From the NCBI RefSeq assembly GCF_001425605.1, contig NZ_LMRG01000027.1:194001-258000 (forward strand): 64,000 nt of DNA, read 5' to 3'. Source of the stretch: Rhizobium sp. Leaf453. GTDB taxonomy: Bacteria > Pseudomonadota > Alphaproteobacteria > Rhizobiales > Rhizobiaceae. Shown here piece by piece: positions 33,626-42,960 of the stretch (position 1 is its first letter; the number at the start of each line of letters is the position of its first letter). Made by a program: the position numbers and the translations under genes. Under the pieces are notes generated by a model. That model saw only the letters and a program-made list of their open reading frames with translations, did not search any database and was not told where the DNA came from.

Positions 33626-33952
33626 TTATTTAGACAAGTCGGAGCCAAGGTCAAGGACCGATCTCGTCAAACTCTCGCCTTTTACGGTAAGCTGCAGATG
33701 TGTTCGCTGGGTTCGCGCGTCCCGGCTCACGATTTTAAGTGGATTGTCCACTCCGCTGGCGAGGTTGATCTCGCGCAGGACGAGCGCGTGCTCGATGTCG
33801 AAAAGCCTGGCAAAGGTGCGGCTGTCGCGGGCGATGCCGAGCGCTGTGGCCGCGGTCAGGGCGGCTGCGAGCGGGGAGAGGCTGTCATCCAGATCCTGGA
33901 TTGCCGCCACCAGAGCCATGAAATCGTCTTGCTGAGTGACTGTTTCGCTCAT
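33626..33952 (-). CDS. Small protein coupled to the YdeP-like oxidoreductase
   Basis: 108-residue soluble protein (MSETVTQQDDFMALVAAIQD ... TVKGESLTRSVLDLGSDLSK). Its ATG overlaps the stop of the molybdoenzyme gene by 4 bp (ATGA), so it is made together with it. Mostly helical, no cysteine motif, no signal peptide. I do not recognise the family. The tight coupling suggests a chaperone, maturation factor or regulator for the large enzyme, but that is inference. Confidence 0.65.
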   Translation of the reverse strand: MSETVTQQDDFMALVAAIQDLDDSLSPLAAALTAATALGIARDSRTFARLFDIEHALVLREINLASGVDNPLKIVSRDARTQRTHLQLTVKGESLTRSVLDLGSDLSK

Positions 33953-36258
33953 GCGGCTTCAGCGGTGGCCGGCTTCTTCCGGAACGAGACCAGCACCGAT
34001 TTCGATGTCGGTGTATCACTCTGGTCGCCGGCGGTGGAAAGCGGCACCAGCACGTTCAGTTCAGGATAATAGCCGGCGACGCAGCCGCGCGGAATATCGT
34101 AGGGCACGAAGCGGAAGTCGCTGGCGATGCGCGAGACGCCATCGTCATGCCGGCCGAGGACATCGGCCCGGTCACCGGCTTCGGCGCCGAGGTCGGCGAG
34201 GTCATCCGGATTGATGAAGACGACGTTGCGTTCGCCGTATACGCCCCGGTAGCGGTCATCCATGCCGTAGATCGTCGTGTTGTACTGGTCATGCGAGCGG
34301 AATGTCTGCAGCACGAAGACGCCGTTCTGGCCGCGTGCGACCTGATGTTCGGTTGCCGTGGGAAGAGGCCCTGTCCAGAAGGTCGCGCGGCCGCTCGGCG
34401 TATCCCATTCGCGGTTGGCGGCGGCATTGCGCAGGTGGAAGCCGCGCGGCTTGCGGACACGCTGGTTGAAATCCTCAAAGCCGGGAATGACGCGGGAAAT
34501 GTGATCGCGAATCAGGTCGTAGTCATCGGCAAGGGCGGCCCAGTTAACCTTAGTGGAACCGACTGTGGCAGCGGCGATGCCGGCAATGATTGCCACTTCC
34601 GAACGCAGTTCCGGCGAGGCCGGCTTGTTGATGCCGCCGGAGCCGTGGACCATGCTCATCGAATCCTCGACGGTGACGATCTGGTTGACGCCCCTTGAAT
34701 TGCGGTCGATCTCGGTGCGGCCAAGGCAGGGCAGGATGAACGAGACGTCGCCGGGCATCAGATGCGAATGGTTGAGCTTGGTGGCGACATTGACGGTCAG
34801 GGCTTGCTGCCCCAGCGCCTTGGCGATCAACGGGCTGTCAGGCGTGGCGCGGGCGAAATTGCCGCCGAGGCCGATGAAGGCGCGGGCGGAGCCGTCGAGC
34901 ATGGCGCCGATCGCGGCGAGCACATTGTGGCCTTCATGCCGGGGCGACTTGAAATCGAATTCCTTTTCCAGCGCATCGAGGAAAGCTGCCGGTGCCTTTT
35001 CGTTGATGCCGACGGTGCGGTCGCCCTGCACGTTGGAATGGCCGCGCACCGGGCAGAGGCCGGCGCCGGGCTTGCCGATATTGCCGCGCAGCATCATGAA
35101 ATTGGCGATCTCGCGGATGGTGATGACGGAATGGCGGTGCTGGGTCACGCCCATTGCCCAGGTGCAGATCACCCGCTCGGCGCCGAGATAGATGCCGGCG
35201 GCGCGTTCGATTTCCAGCCGCGTCAGGCCGGACTGGTCCTCGATCTCTTCCCAGGATGTGGCATCGACGGCGGCGCGATATGCTTCGAAATCCGCCGTGT
35301 GCTGGTTGAGGAAGGCGTGGTCGAGCACGGAAGGCAGGCCGGCCGCAAGCGCCGCATCATCCGCCGCGAAGACCGCCTTCGACATCCCGCGCATGGCTGC
35401 CATGTCGCCACCCAGGCGCGGCTGGAAATAATCGCTGGCGATCTCGGTCGAGCCGCCTCGGATCATTTCGAGCTTGTCCTGCGGATCGGCAAAGCGCTCC
35501 AGCCCACGCTCTCGCACCGGATTGAACACAGCAATGCGCGCCCCGCGCTGGGCGGCGCGGCGCAGATCGCCGAGCATGCGTGGATGGTTGGTACCGGGGT
35601 TCTGGCCGATGACGAAGATGGCATCCGCCTTTTCGAAATCTTCGAGCAGTACCGTGCCTTTGCCGACGCCGACGGCCTGTTTCATGCCGATGCCGCTCGC
35701 CTCGTGGCACATGTTGGAGCAATCGGGAAAATTGTTGGTGCCGTAGAGCCGGACGAACAACTGGTACAGAAAGGCCGCCTCGTTGGAGGCGCGGCCGGAG
35801 GTGTAGAACTCGGCCCAATCCGGCGTGTCGAAACTGTTGAGGATCGCGCCGATCTCGGCAAAGGCGGCGTCCCAGCTGACGCGGACATAGGTATCGGTCG
35901 GGCGATCATAGCGCATCGGATGCGTCAGCCGGCCCTGCTGCTCCAGCTCGTAATCGCTCCAGGACTGGAGTTCGGCCACGGTATGGGATGCAAAGAAGTC
36001 CGGCGGCGTGCGCCTGTCGGTCGCTTCCCATGCCACGGCCTTGACGCCGTTTTCGCAGAATTCGAAGGAGGAGCCGTGGGCCGGGTCACCCCAGGCGCAA
36101 CCCGGGCAATCGAAGCCATCCGGCTGGTTGGCCTTCAGCAGCGTGCGTGCGCCGGAAATGGGCGAGCCGCTTTCCAACAGCCGCTTGCCGCAGCTTTTCA
36201 GGGCGCCCCAGCCGCCAGCCGCATTGGATCGCTTGCCGATGAAAACGGTCTTGCCCAT
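33949..36258 (-). CDS. YdeP/FdhF-family molybdopterin oxidoreductase
   Basis: 769-residue molybdopterin enzyme of the YdeP type. The N-terminal FDCPGCAWGDPAHGSSFEFC carries the two-cysteine motif typical of YdeP (too few cysteines for the 4Fe-4S of classic formate dehydrogenase). Cofactor-binding landmarks are IFVIGQNPGTNHPRML and CTWAMGVTQHRHSVITIREI; the MopB C-terminal domain covers about residues 640-760. No Tat signal is seen, so cytoplasmic. YdeP in E. coli is linked to acid resistance; the reaction is not settled. Start at ATG 36258; no strong Shine-Dalgarno. A 27-bp palindrome lies in the divergent region upstream. Confidence 0.85.
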   Translation of the reverse strand: MGKTVFIGKRSNAAGGWGALKSCGKRLLESGSPISGARTLLKANQPDGFDCPGCAWGDPAHGSSFEFCENGVKAVAWEATDRRTPPDFFASHTVAELQSWSDYELEQQGRLTHPMRYDRPTDTYVRVSWDAAFAEIGAILNSFDTPDWAEFYTSGRASNEAAFLYQLFVRLYGTNNFPDCSNMCHEASGIGMKQAVGVGKGTVLLEDFEKADAIFVIGQNPGTNHPRMLGDLRRAAQRGARIAVFNPVRERGLERFADPQDKLEMIRGGSTEIASDYFQPRLGGDMAAMRGMSKAVFAADDAALAAGLPSVLDHAFLNQHTADFEAYRAAVDATSWEEIEDQSGLTRLEIERAAGIYLGAERVICTWAMGVTQHRHSVITIREIANFMMLRGNIGKPGAGLCPVRGHSNVQGDRTVGINEKAPAAFLDALEKEFDFKSPRHEGHNVLAAIGAMLDGSARAFIGLGGNFARATPDSPLIAKALGQQALTVNVATKLNHSHLMPGDVSFILPCLGRTEIDRNSRGVNQIVTVEDSMSMVHGSGGINKPASPELRSEVAIIAGIAAATVGSTKVNWAALADDYDLIRDHISRVIPGFEDFNQRVRKPRGFHLRNAAANREWDTPSGRATFWTGPLPTATEHQVARGQNGVFVLQTFRSHDQYNTTIYGMDDRYRGVYGERNVVFINPDDLADLGAEAGDRADVLGRHDDGVSRIASDFRFVPYDIPRGCVAGYYPELNVLVPLSTAGDQSDTPTSKSVLVSFRKKPATAEAA

Positions 36259-36364
36259 AGGTAAGTGACCTTGTTTTTCGCGATAGAAGAAACAGGAGGG
36301 AAATTGTCCGTCCCAACAAGGTTTTGATCGAATTTCCCTTATTGATCAATCGCGTTGACCGCAT

Positions 36365-36391
36365 GCATTGATAGAAGAATTCTATCAATGC
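36365..36391. promoter_or_regulatory. 27-bp operator-like palindrome between ydeP-like and DMT genes
   Basis: Perfect 11-bp arms, GCATTGATAGA (36365-36375) and TCTATCAATGC (36381-36391), separated by AGAAT. It lies in the 269-bp A/T-rich divergent region between the YdeP-like gene and the DMT transporter. Perfect symmetry of 22 bp indicates a homodimeric regulator (LysR T-N11-A is contained in it). No regulator gene adjoins, so it is unassigned. Confidence 0.55.
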
Positions 36392-36527
36392 TGCAATGCA
36401 CACAAAATCAAGGATTTAGAAAAAGCGGAATGGCATTCCGATTGCTGATCGACCCATCAGTTTTCGGGGATGGATAACGGCGAGCGAATGTGCGACTGGC
36501 AGCCATTGTCGCCGGAACCCCGATATC

Positions 36528-37451
36528 ATGACCGTGCAAGCCGCCCCTATCTTCTATCCCACGAACGCCGCCCGCACCGGCGTGCTGTTCATGCTGCTCG
36601 GCATGCTGATGTTCTCGCTGAACGACGTCATGGGCAAATGGCTAGTCTCGACCTATTCGGTCAGCCAGTTGATGACGATCCGCAGCGTCGCGGCGCTGAT
36701 CGTGCTGGTGCCGTTCTTCATGAAGCTCGGCTGGCGCAATCTCATCAAGGTCGATCGTCCGTGGCTGCATGCCCTGCGCTCTCTGCTGTTTGCCATGGAT
36801 GCATCCGCCTTCTATTTCGCTGTTGCCTATATGCCGCTCGCCGATGCCATGACCTACTGGCTGGCTGCGCCGATCTATGTGGCGGCGGCATCGCCCTTCC
36901 TGCTGGGGGAAAAGGTCGGCTGGCGGCGCTGGACGGCGATCCTCATCGGCTTTGCCGGCGTGCTGCTGGCTCTGGAGCCATCGAGCAAAAGTTTTTCCCT
37001 GCCGGCGCTGATCGCGCTCGCCGGCAGCGCCGCCTTCGCCTTCGCGCTGCTTCTCGGCCGCACCCTGCGCTCGACGCCGGATACGACGCTGATCTTCTGG
37101 CAGTTGATGGGCGCGCTGATCTTCTCGCTGGTCGGCGTCGGCGCCAATCCGGCCGGCTGGGCACCGATGGACATGACCGGTGTGCTCTGCCTCAGCCTGC
37201 TCGGCATTGTCGCCATGCTCGCCCATGTCCTCGTCAGCCGGTCGCTGAAGCTTGCGGATGCCGCCACCGTCGTGCCGTTGCAATATACGCTGCTCTTCTG
37301 GGCCGTCGTCTTCGGCTGGATCTTCTTCGGCGATACGCCGCGCTGGACGGTGATCATCGGCGCGGGTCTGATCGTTGCGTCCGGCCTGTTCATCTTCTTC
37401 CGCGAACAGCAGTTGAAGAAGCAGCGCAGCGAAGTCACGGAAGTCGTCTGA
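36528..37451 (+). CDS. EamA/RhaT-type DMT transporter
   Basis: 307-residue membrane protein with ten helices arranged as two EamA repeats (about 17-145 and 163-290), typical of drug/metabolite exporters. The repeat junctions read FAVAYMPLADAMTYWLAAPI and LADAATVVPLQYTLLFWAVV; both carry the family-conserved ADA segment. Probably exports an amino acid, metabolite or drug. Start at ATG 36528 near the end of the palindromic region. No co-transcribed gene; the SDR gene beyond is convergent, 32 bp away. Substrate unknown. Confidence 0.87.
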   Translation: MTVQAAPIFYPTNAARTGVLFMLLGMLMFSLNDVMGKWLVSTYSVSQLMTIRSVAALIVLVPFFMKLGWRNLIKVDRPWLHALRSLLFAMDASAFYFAVAYMPLADAMTYWLAAPIYVAAASPFLLGEKVGWRRWTAILIGFAGVLLALEPSSKSFSLPALIALAGSAAFAFALLLGRTLRSTPDTTLIFWQLMGALIFSLVGVGANPAGWAPMDMTGVLCLSLLGIVAMLAHVLVSRSLKLADAATVVPLQYTLLFWAVVFGWIFFGDTPRWTVIIGAGLIVASGLFIFFREQQLKKQRSEVTEVV

Positions 37452-37483
37452 CCTGCGTTTATCTGCAAGAAATCGCGCCTCGC

Positions 37484-38227
37484 TCAGCCCATCCGAGCCA
37501 AGGCCTCAGCGTCCGGGCCGGCCGGGAAACGCAGTTGCCCTGTCGTGTCATTTGCTGCCAGCCATACAGTTTCGGCCACATCGCTCGCGACGGTCACCTC
37601 GCCGGGTTGCGTCATATCGGCGAATATCTTCTGTGCAAACGGGGCATAGGCTTCCGGGATCAGCCCGGCCAGCCTTGGTCCGGTATTTTCCGAAAAGCGA
37701 GTCGAGGGTCCGTAGCCCGGTTGCACCAGCTTGACCTGGACATCAAACGTCTGGAGTTCGTGGGCGAGCGACGCGGTAAATCCTTCGATCGCCATCTTGC
37801 TGGCCGTGTAGACGGATACCAGTGGCATTGGCTTCAGCGTTGCGCTTGAGGTTACGTTCACAACCATCCCCGACCGGCGAGCGCGGAACTGCGGGATTAC
37901 GGCCTGCGTCATGGCCATGACGCCGAATGTGTTCGTCTCGAACACGTCACGAATGGTCGTCATCGGCGTTGCCTCAAGCGCGCCGAACATGCCGATGCCG
38001 GCATTGTTGACGAGGACGTCGATCGCACCGCTCGCTTCGATCGCAGCGGTTATGCTGTTGGGGTCGGTGACATCGAGCGCCAGAACACGCAAACGATCCG
38101 AGGCAGGGAGGATGTCGGCTCGGGGCGTGCGCATCGTCGCGATGACATTCCAGCCCTTTGTATGGAAATGACGGGCGGTCTCAAGGCCATAGCCTGACGA
38201 GCAGCCGGTGATGAGGACGGTTTTCAT
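37484..38227 (-). CDS. SDR-family oxidoreductase
   Basis: 247-residue short-chain dehydrogenase/reductase. Cofactor motif TGCSSGYGLETARHF (residues about 7-21, TGxxxGxG type), NNAG motif VLVNNAGIGMFG, and catalytic Tyr-Lys in VYTASKMAIEGF. The N-terminal fingerprint with an arginine after the second strand suggests NADP. Probably acts on a small alcohol or ketone. Divergent from an AraC-family regulator with a 23-bp palindrome between them, so it is likely that regulator's target. Substrate unknown. Confidence 0.88.
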   Translation of the reverse strand: MKTVLITGCSSGYGLETARHFHTKGWNVIATMRTPRADILPASDRLRVLALDVTDPNSITAAIEASGAIDVLVNNAGIGMFGALEATPMTTIRDVFETNTFGVMAMTQAVIPQFRARRSGMVVNVTSSATLKPMPLVSVYTASKMAIEGFTASLAHELQTFDVQVKLVQPGYGPSTRFSENTGPRLAGLIPEAYAPFAQKIFADMTQPGEVTVASDVAETVWLAANDTTGQLRFPAGPDAEALARMG

Positions 38228-38276
38228 GGATGTTTCTCTCTTATTGGATACCGCCCGAGAATAGAGCGACCATGTC

Positions 38277-38299
38277 GGACTTTCTATAATTGAAAGTCC
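38277..38299. promoter_or_regulatory. Palindrome overlapping a -10 box between SDR and AraC genes
   Basis: Perfect 8-bp arms, GGACTTTC (38277-38284) and GAAAGTCC (38292-38299), flank TATAATT; TATAAT at 38285-38290 looks like a -10 hexamer for the AraC gene. The operator therefore sits on the promoter core, which fits repression or autoregulation. It lies between the SDR gene and the AraC gene. Sequence visible; function inferred. Confidence 0.55.
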
Positions 38300-38324
38300 A
38301 TATTTAGTGCGCTATCGTCCAAAT

Positions 38325-39227
38325 ATGAGCGATCCTCTCTCGGAAGTCATCACATTACTGCGGCCTCGAACGGTGTTCTCAAAGGGGATCAGCGGTGCCG
38401 GGCGCTGGGCTGTGCGCTATTCCGATTTCGGCGAGCCGAGTTTCTGCACGGTGATCGCGGGCAGCTGCCGCCTTGCCGTGGATGGCCAGCCGGTGGTGAC
38501 ATTGGAAGCCGGCGATTTCATATTGCTGCCGGCGACGCCGGGCTTCACCATGTCGGGGTTCGAGCCGGTGGAACCTACATTCATCGATCCAAAAGTGGCG
38601 CCGGCCGCGACGGAGGAAGTGCGGCATGGGGCGCAGGAAGGCGAGCCTGACGTCCGGTTGCTGGGCGGATATTTCGTCTTCGATTCACCCGACAGGGATC
38701 TGCTGGTATCGATGCTGCCGGCGATGATCCATGCGCGCGGCGCCAAACGGCTTTCGGCCCTCGTGCAGTTCGTCGGCGAGGAAACAAGCGAACGCCGATC
38801 GGGGCGGGATCTCGTTCTGTCCCGCCTGGTTGAAATCCTCCTCGTTGAAGCACTGCGCTGGGGCGAAGGCGACGACGCGCCGCCGGGCCTTTTGCGCGGT
38901 CTCGGCGATGCAAGACTGGCGGAGGTGATGCGGCAGATTCATGGGGATCCCGCACGCGCCTGGACTATAGCCGAGCTTGCAAGGAAGGCAGCCCTGTCCC
39001 GCTCGTCCTTCTTCGACCGGTTCAGCCGTGCCGTCGGTCAGTCGCCGATGGATTATCTCATATCCTGGCGGATGGCGCTCGCCAAGGACATGCTCCGTCG
39101 CGGTGAATTCGACATTGCCGATATCGCCGAGCGTGTCGGCTACAAATCGGCCAGTGCCTTCAGCACGGCCTTCAGCCGCCATGTCGGAGAGCGGCCCGGA
39201 CGCTTTGCGCGGATGCGGCCCGCCTGA
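38325..39227 (+). CDS. AraC-family regulator with cupin sensor domain
   Basis: 300-residue regulator. Residues about 15-170 form the cupin-6 (AraC_binding_N) domain; motif SFCTVIAGSCRLAVDG, then EAGDFILLPATPGF. The last 100 residues form the two helix-turn-helix units, beginning with WTIAELARKAALSRSSFFDR and ending with IAERVGYKSASAFSTAFSRH. Start at ATG 38325 (MSDPLSEV); an upstream in-frame start is possible but lies within the palindrome region. Divergent from an SDR gene and likely controls it, possibly in response to a small aldehyde or ketone. Ligand unknown. Confidence 0.85.
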   Translation: MSDPLSEVITLLRPRTVFSKGISGAGRWAVRYSDFGEPSFCTVIAGSCRLAVDGQPVVTLEAGDFILLPATPGFTMSGFEPVEPTFIDPKVAPAATEEVRHGAQEGEPDVRLLGGYFVFDSPDRDLLVSMLPAMIHARGAKRLSALVQFVGEETSERRSGRDLVLSRLVEILLVEALRWGEGDDAPPGLLRGLGDARLAEVMRQIHGDPARAWTIAELARKAALSRSSFFDRFSRAVGQSPMDYLISWRMALAKDMLRRGEFDIADIAERVGYKSASAFSTAFSRHVGERPGRFARMRPA

Positions 39228-39251
39228 TGGGGCGGGCAAGCACTCGAGGCG

Positions 39252-40853
<1,602 letters not shown>

Positions 40854-40854
40854 G

Positions 40855-41985
40855 TCAGCGGTCCTTCGGGTCGAGCGCATCGCGCAGGCCGTCGCCGGCG
40901 AAGTTCAGCGAGAAGAGGGTGAGGACGAAGAAGATCGCCGGGAAGATCAGAAGCCAGGGGGCGGACTGGATATTGTTCGCCCCTTCGGCGATCAGCGCGC
41001 CCCAGCTTGTCAGCGGCGCCTGGACGCCGAGGCCGAGAAAGGAAAGGAAGCTTTCGAGCAGGATCACTTTCGGCACGACGACGGTGACGAAGACGACGAC
41101 GGGGCCGATCGTGTTGGGAATGATGTGGCGGCGGATGATTTGCCAGTCCGTCAGGCCGAGCGCCTGTGCCGCGCCGATGAATTCCCGCCGTTTCAGCGCC
41201 AGCGTCTGGCCGCGCACGATGCGCGCCATGTCCAGCCATTCGACCGCGCCGATGACGAGGAAGATCAGGATGAAGGATCGGCCGAAGAAGACCACCAGCA
41301 CGACGACGAGGAAGACGAAGGGCAGCGAATAGAGGATTTCGACGAAGCGCATCATGACATTGTCGATGCGTCCGCCGATATAGCCCGACGTCGCGCCGTA
41401 GAGCACGCCGATGCTAAGCGAAACAAGGCTGGCGAGCAGGCCGACTGCGATCGAGATCTGGCCGCCGAGCATGACGCGGGCCATCAGATCACGGCCGTTG
41501 CTGTCGGTGCCGAACAGGAAATATTCGCGCGAAACGCTGCCGGTGAGCTTGAGCGTCTTGCCGTCATCCTCGGTCGCGACGACCTGCGTCGCGTCGAATT
41601 CGTTGGCCCGGTCGAAATAGCGGGTGGCGCGCGGATCGATCGGCTTGTCGGAGGTGACGGTCGCCGTGAAGGTCTGGCCCTCGACCGCAAATTCCTTGAG
41701 ATCGACGCGGGCGCGCCCGGCAACGCCTTGCATGACGTCCTGCAGGCTCGATGCATCCGGCCGTGCCTCGAGGCTCGGCGGGATGGTCACATAGGACGGA
41801 AAGACCTGGTCATAACTGTGGCTGATGAAATAGGGGCCAAGGAACGAGAACATGGCGATCAGCGCCAGCACGACACAGCCCGCCATGGCGGCGCGGTTGC
41901 GGCGGAAGCGCATGGCAGCAAGCTGGAACAGGCTGCGGCTCTGCGTTTCGGGCGGCAGGGCGGCGGGGGTGAGGATATCAGTCAT
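40855..41985 (-). CDS. Opp-type ABC permease, OppC
   Basis: 376-residue OppC permease with N-terminal ABC-transporter membrane domain and a large periplasmic loop (residues about 50-150) before the BPD_transp_1 core. EAA loop: REFIGAAQALGLTDWQIIRR, then HIIPN. Start MTDILTPAALPP at 41985 chosen because further upstream the frame is antisense to oppB-coding sequence. Overlaps oppB by 8 bp. Partner to the OppB, OppDF and OppA genes of this operon. Substrate is probably a short peptide, judging from the OppA family. Confidence 0.92.
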   Translation of the reverse strand: MTDILTPAALPPETQSRSLFQLAAMRFRRNRAAMAGCVVLALIAMFSFLGPYFISHSYDQVFPSYVTIPPSLEARPDASSLQDVMQGVAGRARVDLKEFAVEGQTFTATVTSDKPIDPRATRYFDRANEFDATQVVATEDDGKTLKLTGSVSREYFLFGTDSNGRDLMARVMLGGQISIAVGLLASLVSLSIGVLYGATSGYIGGRIDNVMMRFVEILYSLPFVFLVVVLVVFFGRSFILIFLVIGAVEWLDMARIVRGQTLALKRREFIGAAQALGLTDWQIIRRHIIPNTIGPVVVFVTVVVPKVILLESFLSFLGLGVQAPLTSWGALIAEGANNIQSAPWLLIFPAIFFVLTLFSLNFAGDGLRDALDPKDR

Positions 41986-42901
41986 GGCGAACCCTCGGAT
42001 CGAGAAGGCCGTAGAGAATGTCGACCAGAAGATTGAAGACGATGACGAAGATGGCGACGAGCACGACCGTGCCCATGACCAGCGTGTAATCGCGGTTGAT
42101 GGCGCCCAGCACGAAATAACGGCCAACACCTGGAATGGTGAAGATCGTTTCGACGACGGCGGAGCCGGTGAGAAGGGCTGCCGCGCACGGGGCGAGATAG
42201 GACACGACCGGCAGCATCGCCGCGCGCATGGCGTGGGTGATGACGACGGTGCGGGCCGGCAGGCCGTAGGCCCGGGCGGTGCGGATATGATCGGTGTGCA
42301 GCGCCTCGATCATCGAGCCGCGCGTCAGCCGGGCAAAGACCGCCAGTTGCGGCAGGGCCAGCGCGATCATCGGCAGGATCAGGAAGCGCAACGAGCCATC
42401 GCCCCAGCTTCCGGCCGGAACCCAGGCCAGCGTGATGGCGAAGATCAGCGTCAGCACCGGGCCGACGACGAAGTTCGGCACGGTGACGCCGATGGTCGAG
42501 ATCGACATGATCGCGAAATCGAGCGCGCTGTTTTGCCGGAGCGCCGCGATCGTGCCGGTCAGCACGCCGCCGATCAGCGCCAGCATCAGCGCATAGAAGC
42601 CGAGTTCCATCGAATAGGGCAGGCCCTTGCCGATCAGTTCGGCGACGGTGTTGTCCTTGTAGATGTAGCTCGGACCGAAATCGCCCGTTACAGCGTTGCC
42701 GATATAGGCGACGTACTGGTTCCAGAGCGGCTGGTCGAGGTGATAGGTGGCCATCAGGTTGGCCATGGTCTGCGGTGGCAGCGGACGTTCCAGGTTGAAC
42801 GGACCGCCGGGGGCGAACCGCATCAGGAAGAAGGAGATCGTGACGACGATGAACAGGGTCGGCACGGCGCTCGCCAGGCGACGCAGGACAAAGGAGATCA
42901 T
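41978..42901 (-). CDS. Opp-type ABC permease, OppB
   Basis: 307-residue OppB permease beginning MISFVLRRLASAVPTLFIVV, with six helices and the C-terminal LLYGLLDPRVRHD-type motif. The EAA loop is HIRTARAYGLPARTVVITHA. AAAGGAGATC overlaps the start only in antisense; the start has GAGAGAAAAACC upstream. It overlaps oppC by 8 bp and is 59 bp downstream of oppA. Channel subunit for the peptide importer. Confidence 0.93.
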   Translation of the reverse strand: MISFVLRRLASAVPTLFIVVTISFFLMRFAPGGPFNLERPLPPQTMANLMATYHLDQPLWNQYVAYIGNAVTGDFGPSYIYKDNTVAELIGKGLPYSMELGFYALMLALIGGVLTGTIAALRQNSALDFAIMSISTIGVTVPNFVVGPVLTLIFAITLAWVPAGSWGDGSLRFLILPMIALALPQLAVFARLTRGSMIEALHTDHIRTARAYGLPARTVVITHAMRAAMLPVVSYLAPCAAALLTGSAVVETIFTIPGVGRYFVLGAINRDYTLVMGTVVLVAIFVIVFNLLVDILYGLLDPRVRHD

Positions 42902-42960
42902 GGTTTTTCTCTCTGGCCGGGACGCGCGGCAACCAGCGGTCGCCGCGCGTCAAAGTGCCG

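Noticed and set aside
34762..36264. Plus-strand 500-codon frame over the YdeP-like gene
   Set aside because: Antisense shadow with no domain; the minus strand encodes a complete molybdoenzyme.
36470..37849. Plus-strand 459-codon frame over the DMT gene and beyond
   Set aside because: Out-of-phase Arg/Cys-rich product spanning two convergent genes; the DMT frame has ten helices.
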